Below are positions 14,162-20,012 of a stretch of 20,082 nt of DNA, piece after piece (position 1 is the first letter of the stretch; each line of letters begins with the position of its first letter). Both the position numbers and the translations under genes were made by a program. The notes beneath the pieces are model-generated. The model had not been told where the DNA came from and searched no databases. It saw nothing but the letters and a program-made list of their open reading frames with translations. Source of the stretch: a virus; the IMG/VR virus record IMGVR_UViG_3300020395_000141, positions 1 through 20,082 of that record. The stretch is one strand, 5' to 3'.

Positions 14162-14176
14162 TTGCCCATGTAAAAT
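14148..14176 (+). promoter_or_regulatory. Sigma70-type early promoter
   Basis: TTGACA (14148-14153), a 17-base spacer, and TAAAAT (14171-14176). It resembles the 11683 promoter beyond the boxes: both read TTGACAAG at the start and CATGTA at the spacer/-10 junction. The start is expected near 14183, leaving about 10 bases before ATG 14194. It opens the oxygenase unit 14194-16187. Confidence 0.7.
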
Positions 14177-14193
14177 ACTTGTAATTGAATGAT

Positions 14194-14802
14194 ATGATGG
14201 AACCACATAACGTTACAGATCATGCTGCTTGGTACTTTGTTGAGAAAGTACCTGATAAGTTAGTTGATATCATGGTTGAAGAACTTGAAGAGATGGAGAG
14301 GGATAGAGTTCCTTTTGAAGATGCTGGTGTAGGTGGTGATTTACATGGAAGAAATGATCGTGCGGTAAGAAATTCAAAGGTACAATGGTGGTATGAAGAT
14401 CATTGGGCATGTAGTTTGATGTCTCATTATATTGGAATTGCAAATAGAAGAAATTGGGAATATGATTTAAATCTGTTAGAGAGTATTCAGATCTCTGTTT
14501 ACCTAGGAAAAGATCAAGGTGGTGGAGAAGGTGGTCACTATGGATGGCATAGTGATTATGGTACATCTAAGAGAGGAGATTGGACACGTAAATTAAGTGC
14601 AAGTCTTTTAGTCTCAGACCCAAGTGAATATGAGGGTGGAGATCTTATACTATTAGACTATCATAATAACGAAGTTAAAATGCCTAAAGAGAAGGGTTCA
14701 ATAATTGTTTTTGATTCTAGACTTCCGCATAAAGTTACTCCTGTAACTACTGGTAGAAGAGTGTCTTTAGTAACTTGGATGTATGGTCCTAAGTTGAGAT
14801 GA
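14194..14802 (+). CDS. 2OG-Fe(II) oxygenase, PKHD/prolyl hydroxylase-like, 202 aa
   Basis: A clear oxygenase of the prolyl 4-hydroxylase superfamily. The triad is GWHSDYG (His119, Asp121) and RLPHKVTP (His179), with Arg188 or Arg189 in TGRRVSLVTWMYGP as the 2-oxoglutarate anchor. The core strands RKLSASLLVSDPSEYEGGDL and GSIIVFDSRLPHK are very typical of PKHD-type hydroxylases. The ATG at 14194 is preferred; a TTG at 14185 and an ATG at 14197 are alternatives. The early promoter start maps about 10 bases upstream. It overlaps the next gene by 4 bases. The substrate is unknown. Confidence 0.85.
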   Translation: MMEPHNVTDHAAWYFVEKVPDKLVDIMVEELEEMERDRVPFEDAGVGGDLHGRNDRAVRNSKVQWWYEDHWACSLMSHYIGIANRRNWEYDLNLLESIQISVYLGKDQGGGEGGHYGWHSDYGTSKRGDWTRKLSASLLVSDPSEYEGGDLILLDYHNNEVKMPKEKGSIIVFDSRLPHKVTPVTTGRRVSLVTWMYGPKLR

Positions 14803-15449
14803 AATGGCCCAAGTTTACAAAGGAAGGTTTTAGAAAAGTAAAATTACCACAGGATTTGTATGTAGAAATCTTTGGTCATTATAGTCAAGGGTTTAATCCT
14901 AATCAAGTTACTGAGGATTATACTTTTTTTGATGAACAATTTGATGAATTAGTTGCTGATGGTTCAATAGCAGTTAGAGGTTCAGACACACCAATATCTT
15001 TAATAGATCATATTCCTGATGAATTAATTAATAGATGGAGTGAACGTTTAAGACCTATGATGGAGAGATGGTCTAATACATCTCTTGTTTATTCTGCTGG
15101 GTATGGTATTAGAGAATATATTCCAAACTCTATTCTTTGTTGTCATAGAGATAGGAAGCAGACCCATGTAATCAGTTGTATTATTTTTATTGACGAATCT
15201 CCAAAGGGAACTAATTGGCCTTTGGAGTTTGTTGATCATGAAAAGAATATACATAAAGTGGTCTTCGAGAGGGGAGATATGCTATTATATGAGAGCTTAT
15301 GTCCCCACTCAAGAATCACACCATTCAGGGGTGATTACTATAGGAATATGTATTTCCATTGGAGACCAGCAGACTGGGATGATTCCCCCTATAATGGCAA
15401 GGTTAAATACTCTTGCTTACAAGAAGTACTCGACGAGGAAGTCCAATGA
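14799..15449 (+). CDS. 2OG-Fe(II) oxygenase (prolyl 4-hydroxylase-like), 216 aa
   Basis: Starts with ATGA on the previous stop. The C-terminal half has ILCCHRDRKQTHVISCIIFI (His116-x-Asp118), GDMLLYESLCPHSRITPFRG (His170), and Arg177 or Arg182 for 2-oxoglutarate, in the order expected of the fold. The N-terminal 100 residues are helical and include a WSERLRPMMERW segment, as in related phage oxygenases. Both key motifs are intact, so catalytic activity is likely. The substrate is unknown. Confidence 0.75.
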   Translation: MKWPKFTKEGFRKVKLPQDLYVEIFGHYSQGFNPNQVTEDYTFFDEQFDELVADGSIAVRGSDTPISLIDHIPDELINRWSERLRPMMERWSNTSLVYSAGYGIREYIPNSILCCHRDRKQTHVISCIIFIDESPKGTNWPLEFVDHEKNIHKVVFERGDMLLYESLCPHSRITPFRGDYYRNMYFHWRPADWDDSPYNGKVKYSCLQEVLDEEVQ

Positions 15450-15718
15450 AACCCTTAGAGAAAAATGCAACTGAAACAATTACACTAGAGGAATTTAGAG
15501 ATAACTTCCAAGGTGTTGTAAGTCAATGCGAACGAGGACAAAATTATCGAATTGAAAGTGAGTTTGGTTTACTAGAACTTAGAGTTCTTGATGATACTAG
15601 ACATGTAAGACCATTGGTAAAACCAACTTGGCCTCCTGCAGATACATATGCTGGCAATTTTAAATCAGAAGAGTATCGTGAATTTGAGCGTAGATTAGAT
15701 GGACCATGTGATATCTGA
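15446..15718 (+). CDS. Small protein with Phd/YefM-like N terminus, 90 aa
   Basis: The ATG at 15446 overlaps the previous stop (ATGA) and has GAGG nearby; an upstream ATG at 15413 is less likely. Residues about 10-50 (ETITLEEFRDNFQGVVSQCE, GQNYRIESEFGLLELRVL) follow the layout of Phd/YefM antitoxin N-terminal domains: strand, helix with an Asn-Phe pair, then a beta hairpin. There is no recognisable toxin beside it. The remainder (PTWPPADTYAGNFKSEEYRE) is not family-like. It could be a lone transcription regulator, an antitoxin against a host toxin, or unrelated. Confidence 0.5.
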   Translation: MKPLEKNATETITLEEFRDNFQGVVSQCERGQNYRIESEFGLLELRVLDDTRHVRPLVKPTWPPADTYAGNFKSEEYREFERRLDGPCDI

Positions 15719-16187
15719 TAACTTTTTAGATAGAGAATCTTTTGAATCTATCAAAGAAGTTGTTATGGGAAGTAATACTATCCCGTGGTTTTTATCATGG
15801 GGTGTATCTTCTGAAAATGCAGAAGGAGAAGGTGCGTATTTTACACACACCTTCTATTCTGACTATCAGATTATTAGTGAATATTTTAAACTCTTAGTAC
15901 CTATATTCAAACAAGTTAGACCAAAAGCTTTGATACGGGCAAGAGCAAATATGTCATATCAAACATCTGAAAGGATCTATCATGGTATGCATACTGATTA
16001 TCCTTATGAGCATAAAGGTTTAATATTATATCTGAATGATAATGACTCTTGTACTGTTCTTGAGGATGGTACTGAGGTTGAATGTAGAGAGAATAGAATT
16101 TTATTTTTTGATCCAAGTAAAGAACATTCTAGTACAACATGTACAGATCAGACAGTTCGTTCGATTATTATTGTGAACTATTTTTAG
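15699..16187 (+). CDS. 2OG-Fe(II) oxygenase-like protein, 162 aa
   Basis: Compact double-stranded beta-helix oxygenase: YHGMHTDYPYEHKGLILYLN (His98-x-Asp100), RENRILFFDPSKEHSSTT (His143), and Arg154 in TVRSIIIVNYF as the 2-oxoglutarate anchor. All four positions are present. The start ATG lies 20 bases inside the upstream gene. It is the last gene of the 14194 unit; its stop is followed immediately by a new promoter. The substrate is unknown. Confidence 0.75.
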   Translation: MDHVISDNFLDRESFESIKEVVMGSNTIPWFLSWGVSSENAEGEGAYFTHTFYSDYQIISEYFKLLVPIFKQVRPKALIRARANMSYQTSERIYHGMHTDYPYEHKGLILYLNDNDSCTVLEDGTEVECRENRILFFDPSKEHSSTTCTDQTVRSIIIVNYF

Positions 16188-16216
16188 TTGACTACATAAT
16201 GTAGTTCCACTATAAT
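16188..16216 (+). promoter_or_regulatory. Sigma70-type early promoter
   Basis: TTGACT (16188-16193), a 17-base spacer, and a perfect TATAAT (16211-16216). It lies just after the stop of the preceding gene. The start is expected near 16223; TGGTT/AACCA (16216-16220 and 16226-16230) forms a small hairpin there. It drives 16240-18574. Confidence 0.75.
16191..16205 (+). repeat. Perfect 7-base palindrome in the promoter spacer
   Basis: ACTACAT (16191-16197) and ATGTAGT (16199-16205) are exact reverse complements around one central base, overlapping the -35 box and filling the spacer. This is the size and position of a dimeric repressor operator. Confidence 0.5.
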
Positions 16217-16239
16217 GGTTGGGTAAACCAATCAGAGCA

Positions 16240-16455
16240 ATGACTCTCACAACTAAGTTCAAGAAGGACCTAAGCACATTACGTGCTGCTGTAAACAAAG
16301 AAATTTACTTAGATGTTAAAAATCCAAAACTGTATAAAAAGATTAGACGTTATTATCAGAATGAGTTAGAGTTCACAGGGGAAGATCCTGAAAGAGAATA
16401 CACTTCAATCATGGAGTGTATTGCTGAAGATTTACAATCGGTTGAAGTTACGTGA
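16240..16455 (+). CDS. Small charged hypothetical protein, 71 aa
   Basis: The ATG at 16240 is preferred because a TTG at 16219 would lie at the expected transcription start. The protein (FKKDLSTLRAAVNKEIYLDV, then NPKLYKKIRRYYQNEL) is helical and basic in its first half and acidic in its second. It looks like a small protein found in several cyanophages next to oxygenase genes, from memory only. Its stop overlaps the next gene's GTG start (GTGA). Function unknown. Confidence 0.65.
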   Translation: MTLTTKFKKDLSTLRAAVNKEIYLDVKNPKLYKKIRRYYQNELEFTGEDPEREYTSIMECIAEDLQSVEVT

Positions 16456-17087
16456 TTAGGAAAGTTAGATTGACACATGAAAATGAAGAGGGGGTTGTTA
16501 TAAAACCCTCTGTCTTTTTAAAACAAGATTTTATTGGTGTCTGGGATGATGTATTCCCAGATAACTTTTGTGAGTTTATAAAGAACTACGTAGATACTAG
16601 TTCATATCTTGCTGGTCGAGACACACCTTACGTACAAGATAAACAAATTTGCATATCTGCATTTTCTCCAGCAGAAGCAGACTATTGTATGGAAGGGGTT
16701 AATCATTGTTTAAAGCAATATATCAATTGGTATCCATATTTAAAAAACTTTAGTTATCATAGTAGTTTGTGTCTATTACAAAAGACAGAACCATTACAAG
16801 GTTATCATCCATTTCATTGTGAAGATACTACATGGGATGCTGTTCAAAGAACTTTAGCATGGATGGTATATTTTAATGATGTTGATGAAGGTGGTGAGAC
16901 TGAATGGTTATACCAACAATTAAAGATACAACCTAAAGCAGGTAGAGTTGTAATTTGGCCAGGTGCATTTACACATTTGCATAGAGGTAATCCACCAATG
17001 AGTGATAAGTATATTGCGACTGGATGGTATGTGTCCAGTCAGGGGATGTATGAACATGAAGTCAGTAGTCAAGATCCCCCATCTTGA
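16452..17087 (+). CDS. 2OG-Fe(II) oxygenase-like protein with HxE variant, 211 aa
   Basis: The GTG start at 16452 is coupled to the upstream stop. The core GYHPFHCEDTTWDA, LAWMVYFNDVDEGGETEWLY, GRVVIWPGAFTHLHRGNPP and KYIATGWY is that of a common cyanophage oxygenase family. The first metal pair reads His122-x-Glu124 instead of HxD; His175 is the distal ligand. The 2-oxoglutarate anchor is not the usual Arg on the last strand: Lys186 or Arg178 may replace it. Glu can serve as an iron ligand, so the protein may still be active. It overlaps the radical SAM gene by 38 bases, which suggests strict co-expression. Confidence 0.7.
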   Translation: MIRKVRLTHENEEGVVIKPSVFLKQDFIGVWDDVFPDNFCEFIKNYVDTSSYLAGRDTPYVQDKQICISAFSPAEADYCMEGVNHCLKQYINWYPYLKNFSYHSSLCLLQKTEPLQGYHPFHCEDTTWDAVQRTLAWMVYFNDVDEGGETEWLYQQLKIQPKAGRVVIWPGAFTHLHRGNPPMSDKYIATGWYVSSQGMYEHEVSSQDPPS

Positions 17088-17859
17088 ATGGCACGTTACC
17101 GACTCATGTAATTTTACTTGTTTAGGTTGTGGACATTATACTAATGATGGATATAGAAAAGATTTTAGTGTTGATGAATTAAAATCATGGTACTTACCTT
17201 GGGTTGATAAGATTAGACCAAGGGAATTATCTATGCTTGGTGGTGAACCTTTATTGAATAAGGATCTTATAGAGATCATCTATATGACCAAAGAGGTTTG
17301 GAATATAGAATCCGATCAGCAATTTGAATTGGTAAGTAATGCTTTATTAATTAATAAACATCCTGATCTTCCTAAAGCATTACGTGATACTGGTTGTAGT
17401 CTAACTATTACAAAACATTCTGAAGATCCAACATACTTAAAATTATTTGATAAGTCTATTAAAACTATTGATGAATGGGGTATAGAATATGTTATTCATG
17501 ATGCAACTCACTATTGGTTGAAAGGGTATGCTGGATATGGTTCTAATATTAAACCGTTAAAAGGAGACTTCCAAGAGAGTTGGAATAACTGTCCAACTGG
17601 ACAGGAGAATTTTCAATTGTATAATGGTAAGATATATAAGTGTGCTCCTTTAGCATATCTTCCCACACAAAAAGAAAAGTATCCTGATTTATCTGAAGAA
17701 TGGAATCCTTACCTCAAGTATATACCATTAGAACCTGATGGTAATATAGAAGAATTCTTTTCTAGAGAAGCAGAACTGGTTTGTTCTATGTGTCCAAATA
17801 GTACTGAGTTGATGAGTAAACCTTCACCTTTAAATCCACCATCTTATTATGCAAAGTGA
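17050..17859 (+). CDS. Radical SAM enzyme with extra C-terminal cysteines, 269 aa
   Basis: The radical SAM motif CxxxCxxC is Cys20, Cys24 and Cys27 (DSCNFTCLGCGHY), preceded by the strand LEWHVTD. The SAM-binding GGEPLL starts at residue 64. Four later cysteines, Cys181, Cys198 (YNGKIYKCAP) and Cys245/Cys248 (CSMCP), resemble a SPASM/twitch-type site for an auxiliary Fe-S cluster, often found in peptide-modifying radical SAM enzymes. The start is taken as ATG 17050, preceded by AGGGG at 17041-17045; ATG 17056 is an alternative and ATG 17002 would add 16 unlikely residues. It lies between a 2OG oxygenase and a beta-helix protein. The substrate is unknown. Confidence 0.8.
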   Translation: MNMKSVVKIPHLEWHVTDSCNFTCLGCGHYTNDGYRKDFSVDELKSWYLPWVDKIRPRELSMLGGEPLLNKDLIEIIYMTKEVWNIESDQQFELVSNALLINKHPDLPKALRDTGCSLTITKHSEDPTYLKLFDKSIKTIDEWGIEYVIHDATHYWLKGYAGYGSNIKPLKGDFQESWNNCPTGQENFQLYNGKIYKCAPLAYLPTQKEKYPDLSEEWNPYLKYIPLEPDGNIEEFFSREAELVCSMCPNSTELMSKPSPLNPPSYYAK

Positions 17860-18574
17860 TTATCTTTACAGTAAGAACGATGTCTTCTCAGAAGATTTGA
17901 GATTAGATATACTCAAGTCATCTGAGAAGCATTTTGCTAATAACTTAGTTGATGGTGATAATGGAATCTTACAGATAACAGAAGCTATTATTGATTGTCA
18001 TGGTCTATCATTAAGTCCAAGTTCATTCTTCCCATATTCAGAGAGATGTTGGAATATATTTTGTTTAAAGATTAGGGATTTGGTATATGAGTATTGTGAT
18101 AAGTCAGATATAAATTGGTCTTCAATGATTCCATTTTCTTGTTGGGGTGAAAGGATAACTTATAAACCATTTGAAGGAGTACCTAGACCTAAGTGGGAGC
18201 ATAGAATATTCTCTCGTTTATATGAGAGTAATAAGAATGTTCCTGATACTTGGAATCAAATGGGTGGTAGTGTTGGATTAAGAAATACAAATGAACCTAG
18301 AATATCTACTGATATTCAGGTACATAAAACTTTTATTAGGTGTGTTTATTATCTACAGACCGATGGATTATTCGGAACTCATGTTGAGACACCAGAAGTT
18401 TATCATCATACTGGTGTAGAGAATTCTGTATTTATTTTTAATACTAGTGAACTTCCAAATTATAATATTCTTCCACATAATCCTAGGACTATAGAGAAGA
18501 CACCACCTACTAATATAATATTTGACTGGTATATTAATGATCCTTTTGAAGTACCTGATTGGGTCTTACCTTAA
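17849..18574 (+). CDS. Beta-helix oxygenase-like protein lacking metal ligands, 241 aa
   Basis: Similar over its length to the two minus-strand proteins that follow: FCLKIRDLVYEYCDKSDINW and FSCWGERI match their LAILQYCKLADIDHTRI and LFAARL segments, and RISTDIQVHKTFIRCVYYLQ matches the first metal strand. Where the best-preserved paralogue has HAH the sequence reads STD (residues 153-155), and the distal His position is Asn205 (LPNYNILPH). It is therefore either inactive or uses other ligands; His158 and His178 are nearby candidates. It overlaps the radical SAM gene by 11 bases and the convergent gene by 4. Confidence 0.6.
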   Translation: MQSDYLYSKNDVFSEDLRLDILKSSEKHFANNLVDGDNGILQITEAIIDCHGLSLSPSSFFPYSERCWNIFCLKIRDLVYEYCDKSDINWSSMIPFSCWGERITYKPFEGVPRPKWEHRIFSRLYESNKNVPDTWNQMGGSVGLRNTNEPRISTDIQVHKTFIRCVYYLQTDGLFGTHVETPEVYHHTGVENSVFIFNTSELPNYNILPHNPRTIEKTPPTNIIFDWYINDPFEVPDWVLP

Positions 18575-19305
18575 TCTGGGTATCCTTCTACATCTGTTAG
18601 GTTAACATCAATTTCTATAGTGCGTCTTCCAACATCTTTAATTACTTCATATGGTGGATAGATTGCAGCATGCATTAACTTAGGGTTGAATACAAAAGCA
18701 CTGTTTGCATTTGGTTCATGGAAGTATAATTGTTTAGTATCTGTTTGCACCATTGTTCCATATTCAGAACCAGGTATCTCTAAGTATATTATTAATTTCA
18801 CTACATTATTTGGTGCAGAACCAGTATCACTATAAACATTTCCTACAGGACAGTTTCTTCCATTCTCTCTGTGTAGATTATTAAAGGCAGAGTATCTATT
18901 CCATCTTGCTAATGCTTTTTCTGGATTTTGTTCTGGAAGTTTAAAAAGTCTTGCAGCAAATAAAGAATGTAAACCTATTCTAGTGTGATCTATATCTGCT
19001 AATTTACAGTATTGAAGTATTGCTAATCTAGATCTCTCTAATACTGTCTTCCACATACCAGTATCATTCTCTATATCTCTTAAGAATCCGTCAGACTTCT
19101 CTGGTGGGAATTGATCATAACCTATTAACTCACCTTCTTTACGTAGAGGAGATGTACAGACTGTTATATCAATTGGTTTAATCTTAGCGTCAGTAATTCT
19201 TTTATCACAATCTTCTATTAGATCTTTAACAATATTATCAGGGAGAAATTCATGGAATTTGCAGAAGTAGTTTCCATTAATTTTTTGTATCTGTGCTCTA
19301 GTCAT
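18571..19305 (-). CDS. Beta-helix oxygenase-like protein, variant metal site, 244 aa
   Basis: Minus-strand gene. The start at 19305 is set by a strong Shine-Dalgarno site (AAAGGAGA, five bases upstream); an earlier ATG at 19344 would overlap the neighbour. It is a paralogue of the 19307 gene: NYFCKFHEFLPDNIVKDLI aligns with YHFYKVYNFLPEEELKERF, and both have xFPPExS and HxAIYPP. The first metal strand reads GNVYSD (Tyr158-x-Asp160, no His), while His212 (MHAAIYPP) and Arg227 or Arg228 remain. Catalysis as a normal 2OG oxygenase is doubtful; binding or an altered chemistry is possible. The gene ends tail to tail with the 17849 gene, sharing TTAA. Confidence 0.65.
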   Translation of the reverse strand: MTRAQIQKINGNYFCKFHEFLPDNIVKDLIEDCDKRITDAKIKPIDITVCTSPLRKEGELIGYDQFPPEKSDGFLRDIENDTGMWKTVLERSRLAILQYCKLADIDHTRIGLHSLFAARLFKLPEQNPEKALARWNRYSAFNNLHRENGRNCPVGNVYSDTGSAPNNVVKLIIYLEIPGSEYGTMVQTDTKQLYFHEPNANSAFVFNPKLMHAAIYPPYEVIKDVGRRTIEIDVNLTDVEGYPD

Positions 19306-19306
19306 A

Positions 19307-19963
19307 TCACTCTCCTTTATATAATACCCTATCAATGTATGCATAGTCTGCTACCACTGTTATTCTAGGGTGCTTCTGTGTCATATTTAATGGTGGATAT
19401 ATTGCACTATGCTCTAGTCTACCATCAAATATTATTAATGAGTTTTCTTGTCCTACATTAGTTTGATATGTATCACCTGGGAATTTTATACTAGTCCCAT
19501 ATTTTGGATGAGGATTTGTTAGATAGTAAACTGTAGTGATGGGATTGAATTTATGATGAGCATGCATATTACCTTTGGTACTATGCTGTCTCATTCTTTT
19601 TTCTAAATCTTTTAGGTCATGTTCCCCTTCAAAATCTAAGTCCTTAAGTCTTGTGATCCAGGATGAATGTAATTCTATAGTGTTGTTTAGGAGACCTATT
19701 ATCTCACAATATTTTTTTATATGTATATCTAATCTTCTATAATATTCTTTCCATAAAGGTTCGTTATCAAATCCCAGTTCCAGTAATCTCCATGATGCTT
19801 CTGGTGGGAATACTTCTTCAGTAATTGGTTTTCTATTTTCTTCTAACCACTTTGTAGCAGATGTAAATCTTTCTTTTAACTCTTCTTCTGGTAAAAAGTT
19901 ATAAACTTTATAGAAGTGGTAACCATATGCTTTTACGACCTTTACTTTTTCCACAAGCATCAT
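19307..19963 (-). CDS. 2OG-Fe(II) oxygenase-like protein, 218 aa
   Basis: Minus-strand gene, first of a two-gene unit. The likely metal site is GNMHAHHKFN (His134, His136), and GRLEHSAIYPP supplies His185, with Arg200 in HPRITVVADY as the 2-oxoglutarate anchor. The strands TTVYYLTNPHPKYGT and NSLIIFDG complete the fold. HxH replaces HxD, as in the 9888 protein. This is the most complete of the three paralogues (17849, 18571, 19307). The start may be ATG 19963, ATG 19960 or a GTG a little further in. Its expression should be late, from the CATAAATA box upstream. Confidence 0.65.
   Translation of the reverse strand: MMLVEKVKVVKAYGYHFYKVYNFLPEEELKERFTSATKWLEENRKPITEEVFPPEASWRLLELGFDNEPLWKEYYRRLDIHIKKYCEIIGLLNNTIELHSSWITRLKDLDFEGEHDLKDLEKRMRQHSTKGNMHAHHKFNPITTVYYLTNPHPKYGTSIKFPGDTYQTNVGQENSLIIFDGRLEHSAIYPPLNMTQKHPRITVVADYAYIDRVLYKGE
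19311..19318 (-). promoter_or_regulatory. Strong ribosome binding site AAAGGAGA
   Basis: On the minus strand AAAGGAGA precedes the ATG at 19305 by five bases. It lies within the last codons of the upstream gene and decides the start of the 18571 gene. Confidence 0.7.
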
Positions 19964-19991
19964 TGATATGTAAGATTATTTATGCTATACT
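19963..19991 (+). promoter_or_regulatory. Sigma70-type early promoter for gmd
   Basis: TTGATA (19963-19968), a 17-base spacer, and TATACT (19986-19991), with 5 of 6 matches at each box. The start is expected near 19998, 15 bases before the dehydratase ATG at 20013. Confidence 0.65.
19977..19984 (-). promoter_or_regulatory. Late promoter box CATAAATA on the minus strand
   Basis: Read on the minus strand the sequence is CATAAATA, identical to the box at 2415. The expected start near 19971 leaves about 8 bases to ATG 19963. It overlaps the spacer of the divergent early promoter. Confidence 0.55.
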
Positions 19992-20012
19992 CAGAACAAT
20001 AATACCCATACT

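Noticed and set aside
12230-15400. Additional TAAATA sequences inside genes (for example near 12250, 13265 and 15397)
   Set aside because: They lie well inside coding regions of AT-rich genes, with no following start at a suitable distance, so they were not called late promoters.
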